52,781 bases of DNA from a virus, in the IMG/VR virus record IMGVR_UViG_3300047201_000122, positions 1-52,781 of that record; one strand, 5' to 3'. Below the pieces are notes generated by a model, which saw only the letters and a program-made list of their open reading frames with translations, had not been told where the DNA came from and ran no database searches. Positions 26,193 through 33,568 of this stretch are shown here, one piece after another (position 1 is the first letter of the stretch; every line of letters begins with the position of its first letter). The position numbers were made by a program, and so were the translations under genes.

Positions 26193-26368
26193 ATAATATC
26201 AAAAAGTTGCTTATGATTATACCTCTAAAGGAAAGAAACGCATCCTGGAGCGTCCTACGACATCGATATTTTTCTAAAATTGAATAAAATGTATATGTAT
26301 CAACGATTTCAAGTAAAATTCGCTTTTTCGGATTATGTATAGATATATCTTGGCAAGTATTTTGAGGG
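26193..26368 (+). other. Non-coding stretch, nothing certain
   Basis: No gene, promoter or strong hairpin seen. One plus-strand frame stays open for about 38 codons (including THPGASYDIDIFL) without a usable start and RBS, so it may hold a decayed gene. The complementary open frame is hydrophobic and looks like a shadow. Confidence 0.4.
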
Positions 26369-26500
26369 ATGAAAACCTCTTCTAAGGGCAAAATTATAGC
26401 AATTAGGGGATATTTGGAAATGAATTTAATATTAATCGGAGATAATCTTGTTAGGGTTGATATTAAAACTAAATTAATACACCTTATCAGAAACAATTAA
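26369..26500 (+). CDS. Possible small protein
   Basis: 43 codons (MKTSSKGKIIAIRGYLEM, then INLILIG-like NLILIGDNLVRVDIKTK). A GAGGG precedes the ATG by one base, which is too close; an internal ATG at residue 18 is an alternative. It is followed directly by the RBS of the next gene. Weak case. Confidence 0.35.
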   Translation: MKTSSKGKIIAIRGYLEMNLILIGDNLVRVDIKTKLIHLIRNN

Positions 26501-26513
26501 GAGAGGAGATTGA

Positions 26514-26927
26514 ATGAAAGTTATCAACGAAACGGATTATGATACTAAAGAATTAAAAGAATTATTTACGAGATGTTGCCAGGAGAAGTTAAGCGATCAT
26601 AACAAGTTGCTGGTAAAAGTTAGATACACTACAAGTAGATTTATCTTAGGATGGGCGTGGACAAAGATTGAGATAGCATTACCTAAAAAATATTTAGATA
26701 TAGATTTTATAAAGAAGAGATGGAGAGATACTTATGAAAACCATTTAATATTTTTAAATTTTAATCGAGTTTTAGCTTTTGTGTTTATACACGAAACCTT
26801 TCATATTCTTCATCAGCATCATAGTGATATGAGAGGAAGTTATTATAGCGGTTGGAATAAATTCCTTGCAAATTCAAGTAGATTAAGTTTCGCTGATAGT
26901 TTTAATATCTTAAAGAAAGGAGATTAA
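26514..26927 (+). CDS. HETFH zinc metalloprotease-like protein (SprT/zincin type)
   Basis: 137 aa. HETFH at 93-97 matches HExxH within a hydrophobic helix (VLAFVFIHETFHILHQHH), the zinc site of minimal SprT- or WLM-type metalloproteases; H100 is a possible third ligand. The N-terminal half has strands expected ahead of the site. Such proteases process DNA-bound proteins or host targets; the substrate here is unknown. It starts a four-gene run in the early region. Confidence 0.6.
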   Translation: MKVINETDYDTKELKELFTRCCQEKLSDHNKLLVKVRYTTSRFILGWAWTKIEIALPKKYLDIDFIKKRWRDTYENHLIFLNFNRVLAFVFIHETFHILHQHHSDMRGSYYSGWNKFLANSSRLSFADSFNILKKGD

Positions 26928-26928
26928 A

Positions 26929-27111
26929 ATGGATATAATTAAAAAAGATAATTACGCACCATTTAATGAAAGCAGAATAAATTTTATACAGTTTGCAAGA
27001 GAAGTAGAACATTATACCGGTTGTAAACAAAATAGAAGCAGGTTAAAATTTAGGTTACTTGACCATCAGAATATATTCACCACTGAATTCACTTATTTCC
27101 TTAAAATATAA
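26929..27111 (+). CDS. Small protein, unknown
   Basis: 60 aa with a basic middle (YTGCKQNRSRLKFRLLDHQN). It begins one base after the protease gene, so is probably co-translated with it. No family recognised. Confidence 0.5.
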   Translation: MDIIKKDNYAPFNESRINFIQFAREVEHYTGCKQNRSRLKFRLLDHQNIFTTEFTYFLKI

Positions 27112-27141
27112 TAAACAATAATTATATGAGGTAAAAAATAA

Positions 27142-27705
27142 ATGTCAAAATTAATAGATATAACAGGGCAAAAGTTTGGGAGATTAACGGTAATTAGAAG
27201 AGAACCTAACGATAAGTGGGAAAATACAAGATGGTTGTGTAAATGTTCTTGTGGCAAAAGCAAAATTATTTTGGTAACAAGTTTAACAAGTGGAGCTACT
27301 AAAAGTTGTGGTTGTTTACAAAAAGAAATTATAGGGAATATCAGAAGATTAAAATCGGGACTTTCCACCATAAGAGCGATAATAAATAATTATAAAGGTG
27401 GAGCAAGAAGTAGAGGATATAATTTTAATTTAACAGAAAAACAATTTATTGAATTAACACAAAAAGATTGTTTCTATTGTGGAACAAAACCAAATACTAT
27501 AGCTAAATGGGGACATTGTTATGGAGAATATATTTATAATGGATTAGATAGAATAGAAAACAATAAAGGATATACGATAGATAATGTCGTTCCTTGTTGT
27601 TTTGTTTGTAATCGAGCAAAAGATACAATGACATTACAAGAATTTCAAAATTGGATTAAGAAAGTTTATAGTAAAACGTTTACTAAAAAAGGAGAAATAA
27701 AATGA
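27142..27705 (+). CDS. HNH homing endonuclease with N-terminal SCGCL domain (group 3)
   Basis: 187 aa. N-terminal ITGQKFGRLTVIRREPND, WLCKCSCGKS and SCGCLQKE, then CFYCGTKP, GLDRIENNKGYT, CCFVCNRAKDTMT and EFQNWIKKVYS. It is a close relative of the gene at 15616 but lacks that gene's promoter cassette; the -10-like TATAAT at 27107 has no good -35. The stop overlaps the next ATG. Confidence 0.85.
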   Translation: MSKLIDITGQKFGRLTVIRREPNDKWENTRWLCKCSCGKSKIILVTSLTSGATKSCGCLQKEIIGNIRRLKSGLSTIRAIINNYKGGARSRGYNFNLTEKQFIELTQKDCFYCGTKPNTIAKWGHCYGEYIYNGLDRIENNKGYTIDNVVPCCFVCNRAKDTMTLQEFQNWIKKVYSKTFTKKGEIK

Positions 27706-27908
27706 AGTGCTGGGAATGTAAAAAGAAAATTGACCATTGCCATAGGGTTTTTTATTGTGATAAGTTTGTAGAAAAAGGAAGAGATGTTTGCGATAATTGT
27801 TATAAACAATTAAAATTTAATCCTTGCCATTTTGCAGAAGTTAAGAAGATAACTGGAAGACAATTAGATTTGAAATTTTATAAAGTTAAAATTATGCACT
27901 GGTTATGA
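27702..27908 (+). CDS. Small zinc-finger protein
   Basis: 68 aa with CWEC, a His/Cys-rich middle (HCHRVFYC) and CDNC, suited to two zinc ions, LIM-like. ATG overlaps the upstream stop. Probably a nucleic-acid or protein adaptor; no family recognised. Confidence 0.55.
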   Translation: MKCWECKKKIDHCHRVFYCDKFVEKGRDVCDNCYKQLKFNPCHFAEVKKITGRQLDLKFYKVKIMHWL

Positions 27909-27920
27909 AAGGAGAAGAAA

Positions 27921-28049
27921 ATGCCAAAGGCGATTTGTAAAAAATGCGGAAAGATATTTTGGGGTTGGGCTTTGAAATACAAAGATAGTTATTGTGATTG
28001 TTGCGGAGAGAAATTAGAAATAACTGAAATCCCTGACCCGAGAGATTAA
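27921..28049 (+). CDS. Small zinc-ribbon protein
   Basis: 42 aa with CKKCG near the start and CDCCG 19 residues later: a minimal rubredoxin-like or zinc-ribbon knuckle pair. Strong SD (GAAAGGAG). Follows another zinc-finger gene by 12 bases. Confidence 0.6.
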   Translation: MPKAICKKCGKIFWGWALKYKDSYCDCCGEKLEITEIPDPRD

Positions 28050-28102
28050 AAATGTTAAGGAGCAGATGTAAATTAACTTTTATTAGAAATTAATTGCTTT
28101 TT

Positions 28103-28187
28103 AATCTCTATCAAAATATCGGGATTGGGGACGTTAGAATATATCTGTGATTAATTTAATCATTGGAGATTTAGTGCTTCCCAATCC
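28103..28187 (+). other. Possible structured RNA between two early genes
   Basis: AATCTC (28103-28108) with GAGATT (28166-28171) interlocks with GGATTGGG (28122-28129) and CCCAATCC (28180-28187); a perfect TGATTAA/TTAATCA hairpin (28148-28162) lies inside. No promoter was seen before it and the helices are short. The rest of 28050-28201 shows no gene. Confidence 0.3.
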
Positions 28188-28201
28188 TCATAAAAAATAT
28201 G

Positions 28202-28230
28202 TTGACTTTTATTTATAATTAGTATATAAT
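28202..28230 (+). promoter_or_regulatory. Promoter of the radical SAM / tmRNA-like transcript
   Basis: TTGACT (28202-28207), 17-bp spacer, TATAAT (28225-28230); the gene starts 33 bases on. It probably also drives the small RNA at 29076. Confidence 0.85.
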
Positions 28231-28262
28231 TTATATAATAAGCAAAAAGGGGTAAAAAAGAG

Positions 28263-29072
28263 ATGGGTATAATCTATAAACCTCAAGGCAAAGCGAAGGA
28301 ATACAGTCCTTACGCATTGAATATCTATATTGGATGTGACTACGCTTGCAGATATTGCTATATCAAAAATCTCTATGTTAATAACGAAAAGGTAAAACTT
28401 AGAGAAAATCTTATTTCGGGACTAGAGAATCAACTAAAAAAGCAGGAAATAAATAAACAAGTATTATTAAGTTTTCTCGGAGACCCCTATTGTATTGCAG
28501 ATATAGAATACAAAAAAACAAGAGAAACTCTGGAAATACTTAATCAATATGATGTTCCTGTCGCTATCCTATCTAAAGGCGGGAATCGGATACTAAGGGA
28601 TTTGGATTTATTCAAAAAATTTAAGAAGATAAAAGTAGGAGCTACTTTAACCCTCTTAGATAAAAAACAAAATGAATATTACGAGCCTAAAGCTGCATCA
28701 ACTGGAGAAAGAATATGCGTATTAAGAAAATTACATCAAGAAGGTATTCGGACTTGGGTTAGTTTTGAACCAGTTATAGATCCAGAGCAAACCTTAAAAA
28801 TATTGGAATTAACTAAAGATTTTGTAGATGAGTTTAAAGTGGGGAAAATGAATTATTTCCAATTACCGCAAAGTATAAATTGGGGAATATTTGGCGAGAG
28901 TATATCTAAGAGATTATTAGAAATACAAAAAGATTTTTATATTAAAAAAGATTTATATAAGTATATGGATTATAAGTTACAGCCAAAATATATAGACCAA
29001 GATTACCTGGCATTAAAAGACGATACGGAAACGATTAAAGAAAAAGATATAGAGCAACAAATATTATTTTAA
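28263..29072 (+). CDS. Radical SAM enzyme, SPL-like
   Basis: 269 aa. C25, C29 and C32 in GCDYACRYC form the CxxxCxxC site for the 4Fe-4S cluster. The opening NIYIGCDYACRYCYIK, followed by LLSFLGDPY, resembles the spore-photoproduct-lyase-like branch (SplB/Rv2578c type). The substrate is unknown; a DNA- or RNA-modifying role is possible. It has its own promoter and ends three bases before the tmRNA-like RNA, so both are probably on one transcript. Confidence 0.8.
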   Translation: MGIIYKPQGKAKEYSPYALNIYIGCDYACRYCYIKNLYVNNEKVKLRENLISGLENQLKKQEINKQVLLSFLGDPYCIADIEYKKTRETLEILNQYDVPVAILSKGGNRILRDLDLFKKFKKIKVGATLTLLDKKQNEYYEPKAASTGERICVLRKLHQEGIRTWVSFEPVIDPEQTLKILELTKDFVDEFKVGKMNYFQLPQSINWGIFGESISKRLLEIQKDFYIKKDLYKYMDYKLQPKYIDQDYLALKDDTETIKEKDIEQQILF

Positions 29073-29075
29073 TAT

Positions 29076-29204
29076 GGGGGCGACAGGTTTCGATAGTTAT
29101 CTTCCAACGGGCGGGTCCCTCCTAAAGATAAATAGATTTATAACCTTGGAGTCTTTAGATAGGAAAGATGCTATACTCGGGTTCGATTCCCGACGCCTCC
29201 ACCA
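29076..29204 (+). ncRNA. Miniature tmRNA-like RNA (tRNA-like domain without tag region)
   Basis: 129 nt. Acceptor stem GGGGGCG (29076-29082) pairs with CGCCTCC (29194-29200), with G-U at the third pair, the alanine identity mark. Discriminator A and CCA (29201-29204) are encoded. T stem TCGGG/CCCGA (29177-29181, 29189-29193) closes TTCGATT. The 5' GGTTTCGA (29087-29094) is the conserved tmRNA D-loop analogue. P2 pairs ATAG, ATCTT and CC (29093-29105) with 29162-29174. The interior holds two short hairpins (29122-29128 with 29152-29158; 29128-29133 with 29136-29141) and no convincing tag frame. Bacterial tmRNAs are about 260-430 nt. There is no anticodon arm, so it is not a tRNA. Confidence 0.85.
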
Positions 29205-29318
29205 ATATTTGAAGTAGCTATATTATAATATACCAGAAAAATTAACTACGCGAAAAAGAGTGTTTTCTTAGGTATTCAAGGCATACCAAAAATAAAAAAA
29301 AGAAAGGAGAGGATATAT

Positions 29319-29489
29319 ATGCTACATCCAGCAATAATAAGACAAAGAGCAAGAAATAAAACAATATGGATAGCCAGAGAATATCATAAACCCTTACAAT
29401 TGAAGGCGAGGGAGTTGGGATGTTCGATGACTTTTTTACTAAATCAGATACTTAAAAAATATTTTGAAAAAGGAGTAAAAAATGAATAA
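29319..29489 (+). CDS. Small RHH-like DNA-binding protein
   Basis: 56 aa. Basic N-terminus (IIRQRARNKTIWIAREYHK), then LQLKARELGCSMTFLLNQIL, which fits the helix-turn-helix part of a ribbon-helix-helix domain. Strong SD (AAAGGAGAGG). Stop lies inside the next gene. Could regulate the exonuclease operon. Confidence 0.5.
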   Translation: MLHPAIIRQRARNKTIWIAREYHKPLQLKARELGCSMTFLLNQILKKYFEKGVKNE

Positions 29490-30402
29490 GAAAGAAATCG
29501 ATAATGTAAAAGTTAGATTTGATACATTATTGAGTGAATTGTTACAAAATATGAACGAGAAAGAGGACCTGCTGTCAAATAGAGTAATGGAAATTAATAT
29601 GGGAGTTAGTGGGACTATTAGCACGGCCAGTTTTGAGAATTGGAAACCGGGGTTTGGTATGAAGGTGAATACCGAAGGATTAACTAAAGAGCAAATAAGA
29701 GAAGCATATTTACAAGGCAAGGCAGAATTAAAAGGGCAGTTTAATCTGGAGAAGAATAATTGCAGGGCAGAAGCAGTATCGGAGAAATTTAAGAATATTG
29801 GATTTACTATAGTAAATAATATCGCCTATGTTTGGATTACCAGCGTTTGCAATTATGATAAAATATTTATGATTCCAGAATTTGAACTTAATCAATATTC
29901 CAGCAGGGGCAAAATTATCCACGAATTGATATATGAATTTATTAAGACAAAGAAGTGGATAGAAAATATCACTATTTTTTGTGAGGAGAAAGGGTTGATT
30001 GAGGATTTAGCCATAGTTCAGAAAGGAAATTTGAAATTAAGTATAGAGGATTGCAGTTATAAAAAAGTTATGGAAAATTGTATTGACAAAATAGAAGAAC
30101 CAGAATTTGAAGTTGAAGTAATAAATGATGAACATCTTTATAAGGGGAGAGCCGATTTCTTCTGCAAATGGGAAAAAATTCCCACAGTAGTAGATATAAA
30201 GGTAGGTTCAGCAAGGGATATGATGCAATTAGGAGCTGAGGCAGTATGCAAATTTGGAACAAAAAAGATGATTATAATTCCCGCTGGAGAATCTGATACC
30301 AAACAAGGATATTCAAAACCAATTGAGAATGAAAATGTTACAGAAGAATTTAAAAGATTTATTAAAAAGAGAGATAAATTTTTTAAAAAGTTTGGATTTT
30401 AA
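29482..30402 (+). CDS. PD-(D/E)XK exonuclease of the recombination module
   Basis: 306 aa. Catalytic residues are visible: E148 in GKIIHELI, D225 in GRAD (222-225), and D238-x-K240 in VVDIK, with MMQLGAEAV after it, the Cas4/RecB-like order. The N-terminal 130 residues are family-specific and include a basic helix. Such enzymes resect phage DNA ends for recombination and concatemer formation. The partner ATPase is at 31162, separated by a homing endonuclease. Note D in place of E in the last motif. Confidence 0.75.
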   Translation: MNKKEIDNVKVRFDTLLSELLQNMNEKEDLLSNRVMEINMGVSGTISTASFENWKPGFGMKVNTEGLTKEQIREAYLQGKAELKGQFNLEKNNCRAEAVSEKFKNIGFTIVNNIAYVWITSVCNYDKIFMIPEFELNQYSSRGKIIHELIYEFIKTKKWIENITIFCEEKGLIEDLAIVQKGNLKLSIEDCSYKKVMENCIDKIEEPEFEVEVINDEHLYKGRADFFCKWEKIPTVVDIKVGSARDMMQLGAEAVCKFGTKKMIIIPAGESDTKQGYSKPIENENVTEEFKRFIKKRDKFFKKFGF

Positions 30403-30417
30403 TCGGAAGGAAATAAG

Positions 30418-31017
30418 ATGAGAATAAAAGGAACATATCATCATTCTGAAAAAACGAAAGAAAAAATAAGTAAATCACATATTGGAAAACATTTATCAGA
30501 AGAATCAAAAAGAAAAATAAGTATATCTAATCTTGGAAAATCTCCTAATCGTTTAGGAATATCTCATACAGAAGAGACAAGAAAAAAAATGAGCAAATCT
30601 CATCTTGGGAATAAATCTACCTTAGGCAAACATCTTTCAGAAGAACATAAAAATAAAATAAGTAAATCTCTTAAAAAGGAAAAACATCCTAATTGGCAAG
30701 GAGGTATTTCATATCAAAAAGGATATGGTAATTTTAAAACTAGAAGAAGAAATATTAAGAAATATAATAATGGAGGTTTCCATACCATTGGAGATTGGGA
30801 GAATTTAAAAGCACAATATAATTGGATTTGTCCTTGTTGTGGGAAAAGAGAACCTGAAATAAAATTATCAGAAGACCACATAATACCAATAACGAAAGGG
30901 GGTAGTGATAATATAGAAAATATACAACCACTTTGTAAGTCTTGTAATTCAAGAAAATTTACAAAGATAATTAGATATAATGAAGGGAGATATATAAAAT
31001 GTATAGAAGTCAATTAA
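30418..31017 (+). CDS. HNH homing endonuclease with NUMOD3 repeats (group 4)
   Basis: 199 aa. Three to four NUMOD3 modules ([58 protein letters not shown]) bind DNA along the minor groove; the nuclease has [36 protein letters not shown] and CKSCNSRK. It separates the exonuclease and ATPase genes. The C-terminus overlaps the next start. Confidence 0.85.
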   Translation: MRIKGTYHHSEKTKEKISKSHIGKHLSEESKRKISISNLGKSPNRLGISHTEETRKKMSKSHLGNKSTLGKHLSEEHKNKISKSLKKEKHPNWQGGISYQKGYGNFKTRRRNIKKYNNGGFHTIGDWENLKAQYNWICPCCGKREPEIKLSEDHIIPITKGGSDNIENIQPLCKSCNSRKFTKIIRYNEGRYIKCIEVN

Positions 31018-31175
31018 AAAGAAAGATTAATAGCGTAATGGCAAAATATGGAAATGATAATAAATATTTAAGATGGAATATGGTCAATATGATAATGGAA
31101 TTGGTAGATTTATATTATACTAAATTCAAAATTAAATATGATGAAAGGAAATTAAAAGAAAATGAAAATCATTAA
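30999..31175 (+). CDS. Small helical protein
   Basis: 58 aa, basic and helical ([38 protein letters not shown]). It overlaps the HNH gene before it and the ATPase after it by a few bases, so it was probably the original partner of the ATPase. SD GAAGGGAG. No family recognised. Confidence 0.55.
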   Translation: MYRSQLKRKINSVMAKYGNDNKYLRWNMVNMIMELVDLYYTKFKIKYDERKLKENENH

Positions 31176-32421
31176 TTTAAAAAGTAATAATTTAAAAGGT
31201 ATCAAGGCAATAGATATAACACCAAAAGATGATATGGTAATCATATCTGGTAAGAATGGAGCAGGAAAAACTTCGGCACTTGATTCAATATGGTACGCGA
31301 CAGAGTGGAAGGCAGGCTCTAAAGGTACTCCGATGCCAATCAGAAAGGGAGAAAAATTTGCAGATGTTAGGTTAACTCTATGTGAGGATTTAACAAAAGA
31401 GCAAATCGAGCAAGGGATAAAACCTAAACCGTTATTCATCGTTTATAGAAGCTGGACTTTAACTGGGAATACATATCTAAAAGTTACCAATGCAGAAGGT
31501 TTAGCCTATGATACACCCCAGAAGTTATTAGATGGGTTTATCGGATATTTGAGTTTCGACCCCAGAATATTTGCACGTATGAATGATAAAGAGCAGAGAG
31601 ATTTATTAATTAAAATAACAGGATTCGATGTTACTGCAATAGAGGAGAAAATAGTTGAATTAAGAGAGAAAAGAAGATTGCAAGGGCAAAAGGTTAAATT
31701 GCTATCTGGAGAAAGAGAAGAAATACTCATTGAGGATTTACCGGAGAAAGAAATTTCAATAGCTGAAATGAACGATAAATTACAAAAGGCTCTCTATGAG
31801 AATCAGCAATTAGAAAGAAATATAGAAGGGTTAGAAGAGGCTAAAACAGAATTACGTAAATATGAATTAGAAGTAGAAAGATTTAAATTAATAATAAAAG
31901 GAAGAAAAGATTATATAGCAAATCATAAAAAGATTGATGTAGATGATATGAAATCTCAATTATTAAAAGCTTCGGTTATCAATGACCAGATTAAGGCTCG
32001 CAAACGAAACGAAGAATCTGATAAAAAACAAAAAGAAGCTCAGAACGTTTATGACGAGTTTACTCAAGGGATAGAAAGTTATACTACCGAATTGAAAGAA
32101 GGTCTTAAAAAATCGTGGTCTAAAATTCCTGACCAGAAATTGAGTTTGACTGAAACGGGTATTGCCTATGACGGTATCCCGTACTCTCAAATATCATTTT
32201 CTGAACAATTAATAATTGCTCTGAGAATTGGGATGGCTCTAAATACAATATTAAGAGTGATAAGAATTTCAGATTATTCATTATTAGACGAGGAAAGCAA
32301 AAAAACCATTAGGCAAATGTCTAAGGACGAGAATTATCAAATATGGGCTGAGACTGTAGACGGGACCGGGGAAATTGGTTTCTACATCGAGAATGGAGAA
32401 ATAGTTGACAAACGAAAGTAG
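31162..32421 (+). CDS. AAA/SMC-type recombination ATPase
   Basis: 419 aa. Walker A GKNGAGKTS at 30-38 near the N-terminus, a 150-residue coiled coil (about 170-300) and a short C-terminal ATPase part with ISFSEQLIIALRIGMAL (signature region) and YSLLDEESKKT (Walker B-like). This is the RecF/SbcC-like ATPase common next to phage exonucleases. The final codons contain the -35 box of the next HNH cassette. Probably works with the nuclease at 29482. Confidence 0.75.
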   Translation: MKIINLKSNNLKGIKAIDITPKDDMVIISGKNGAGKTSALDSIWYATEWKAGSKGTPMPIRKGEKFADVRLTLCEDLTKEQIEQGIKPKPLFIVYRSWTLTGNTYLKVTNAEGLAYDTPQKLLDGFIGYLSFDPRIFARMNDKEQRDLLIKITGFDVTAIEEKIVELREKRRLQGQKVKLLSGEREEILIEDLPEKEISIAEMNDKLQKALYENQQLERNIEGLEEAKTELRKYELEVERFKLIIKGRKDYIANHKKIDVDDMKSQLLKASVINDQIKARKRNEESDKKQKEAQNVYDEFTQGIESYTTELKEGLKKSWSKIPDQKLSLTETGIAYDGIPYSQISFSEQLIIALRIGMALNTILRVIRISDYSLLDEESKKTIRQMSKDENYQIWAETVDGTGEIGFYIENGEIVDKRK

Positions 32422-32433
32422 ATAATATATAAT
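32405..32433 (+). promoter_or_regulatory. Perfect consensus promoter of pseudoknot-HNH cassette K
   Basis: TTGACA (32405-32410), 17-bp spacer, TATAAT (32428-32433). The -35 lies inside the ATPase gene end. The expected start site is at the foot of helix A. Confidence 0.9.
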
Positions 32434-32440
32434 ATTAAGT

Positions 32441-32544
32441 GAGAGTAAGAGAAGCGGTTTTTTTATTATAAATATAAAAGGACGCAAAGTAAGTGTAAGA
32501 ATCTTTGACCGCTTCTTACTCTCAAACTGAAATGCGTCCTTTTT
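32441..32544 (+). ncRNA. Pseudoknot-type leader RNA upstream of HNH gene (element K)
   Basis: Helix A: GAGAGTAAG (32441-32449) plus AAGCGGT (32452-32458) pair with ACCGCTTCTTACTCTC (32508-32523), 16 pairs with a two-base bulge. Helix B: AAAAGGACGCA (32476-32486) with TGCGTCCTTTT (32533-32543). A U7 loop follows A; AAGTAAGTGTAAGAAT and CTGAAA match element H. Helix sequences differ from element H while the pairing is kept. Confidence 0.7.
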
Positions 32545-32559
32545 ATTTAGGAGAAAATT

Positions 32560-33174
32560 ATGCTTAGTAGAAAAGAGATAGATAGAAGATATTATCTTGG
32601 ACATAAAGAAAAAGTAAAAGAAAAAAATAGAAAGTTTAGAGAAGAGAATCCTTTATATTCCAAAAAATGGTGGGAAAATAATCGTAGAAAACAAAAGAAA
32701 TATCAAATGGAATGGAAAAAGAAGAATATAAAGAAGGCAAAAGAAATTTGGGATAAATATTATATGGAGAATATCACAAATATAAGAATAAGAGATAAAA
32801 AATTCAAAAAGGAAAAATATAAAACTGATTTAAGATATCATATTAATGATTTAATGAGTAGAGCAATAAGACATTCTTTAAAGGGGAATAAGAATAATCG
32901 TAGTTGGAGTATTCTCGTAGATTATAAATTGAATGATTTGATAAGACATCTCAAAAAGACTTTACCTGATGGTTATATTTGGCAAGACTATATAGAAGGC
33001 AAACTACATATAGACCATATAATCCCAGTTACTGCTTTTAACTTTACTAAACCAGAACATATAGATTTTAAAAGATGTTGGGCTTTGGGAAATTTAAGAT
33101 TATTGCCAGCAAGGGAAAATATAAAAAAGAATAATAAATTATCTAAACCGTTTCAACCTGCATTAAAAATATAA
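32560..33174 (+). CDS. HNH homing endonuclease, group 2
   Basis: 204 aa. Shorter basic repeat N-terminus, then TDLRYHINDLMSRAIRHSLK, HIDHIIPVTAFNFTKPEH, CWALGNLRLLPAREN and KPFQPALK. It is read from a perfect promoter through pseudoknot element K, with RBS TTAGGAG after helix B'. It is inserted just after the ATPase gene. Confidence 0.85.
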   Translation: MLSRKEIDRRYYLGHKEKVKEKNRKFREENPLYSKKWWENNRRKQKKYQMEWKKKNIKKAKEIWDKYYMENITNIRIRDKKFKKEKYKTDLRYHINDLMSRAIRHSLKGNKNNRSWSILVDYKLNDLIRHLKKTLPDGYIWQDYIEGKLHIDHIIPVTAFNFTKPEHIDFKRCWALGNLRLLPARENIKKNNKLSKPFQPALKI

Positions 33175-33192
33175 AAGAAAGGAGATAAGAAT

Positions 33193-33393
33193 ATGGATAT
33201 GAAATTTATCTGGATATTCCTAATATGGTCAGTTATAATGATAATCTTGGTAAGTAATAAATTGAGAAAAGAAAAGGAAGAAAAGATGACTATAAGTAAA
33301 AAAGGATTAAAGAATTATGATAAGCCATTAGAAATGAGTATTGGAGAGAGATTAAGAAGGAAAAATAATTCAAAAGGGGGATTAAAATGGTAG
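33193..33393 (+). CDS. Small membrane-anchored protein
   Basis: 66 aa. N-terminal hydrophobic helix (FIWIFLIWSVIMIILV) followed by a basic tail (KGLKNYDKPLEMSIGERL). Strong SD (GAAAGGAG). Overlaps the next gene. Unknown. Confidence 0.55.
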   Translation: MDMKFIWIFLIWSVIMIILVSNKLRKEKEEKMTISKKGLKNYDKPLEMSIGERLRRKNNSKGGLKW

Positions 33394-33554
33394 AAGAAAA
33401 ATTAGAAGAATTAAAGAAGATTTTTAAAATGGAAATAAGAGATATTATCAGTAAAGCGAAATTAAATCAAGCATATTTTATGAGTGATGATTATATACAG
33501 AAAATAACTGATAAATTAGTTTATGAAGTCAAGATAAGAATAAATAATAAATAA
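33387..33554 (+). CDS. Small helical protein
   Basis: 55 aa, helical and charged (MVEEKLEELKKIFKMEIRDI). SD AAGGGGG; overlaps upstream stop. Unknown. Confidence 0.5.
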   Translation: MVEEKLEELKKIFKMEIRDIISKAKLNQAYFMSDDYIQKITDKLVYEVKIRINNK

Positions 33555-33568
33555 GGGGGTCTGATAGA

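Noticed and set aside
26143-26496. 117-codon minus-strand frame over the 26.2-26.5 kb gap
   Set aside because: No RBS, overlaps the HNH end, and its Ile/Leu-rich tail is the antisense of the HNH C-terminus.
29111-29125. Possible tmRNA tag frame GCG GGT CCC TCC TAA
   Set aside because: Four codons (AGPS) with no hydrophobic Ala-Ala end and no upstream resume-site signals or pseudoknot; most likely chance.
29076-29204. Ordinary tRNA gene or phage attachment site
   Set aside because: No anticodon arm is present, both ends of a tmRNA-type fold are intact, and no integrase gene is visible, so neither explanation fits well.
20904-32544. HEARO/omega RNA with IscB for the pseudoknot leaders
   Set aside because: The adjacent HNH proteins have no RuvC domain, bridge helix or PLMP motif, and the RNA topology is a small H-type pseudoknot.
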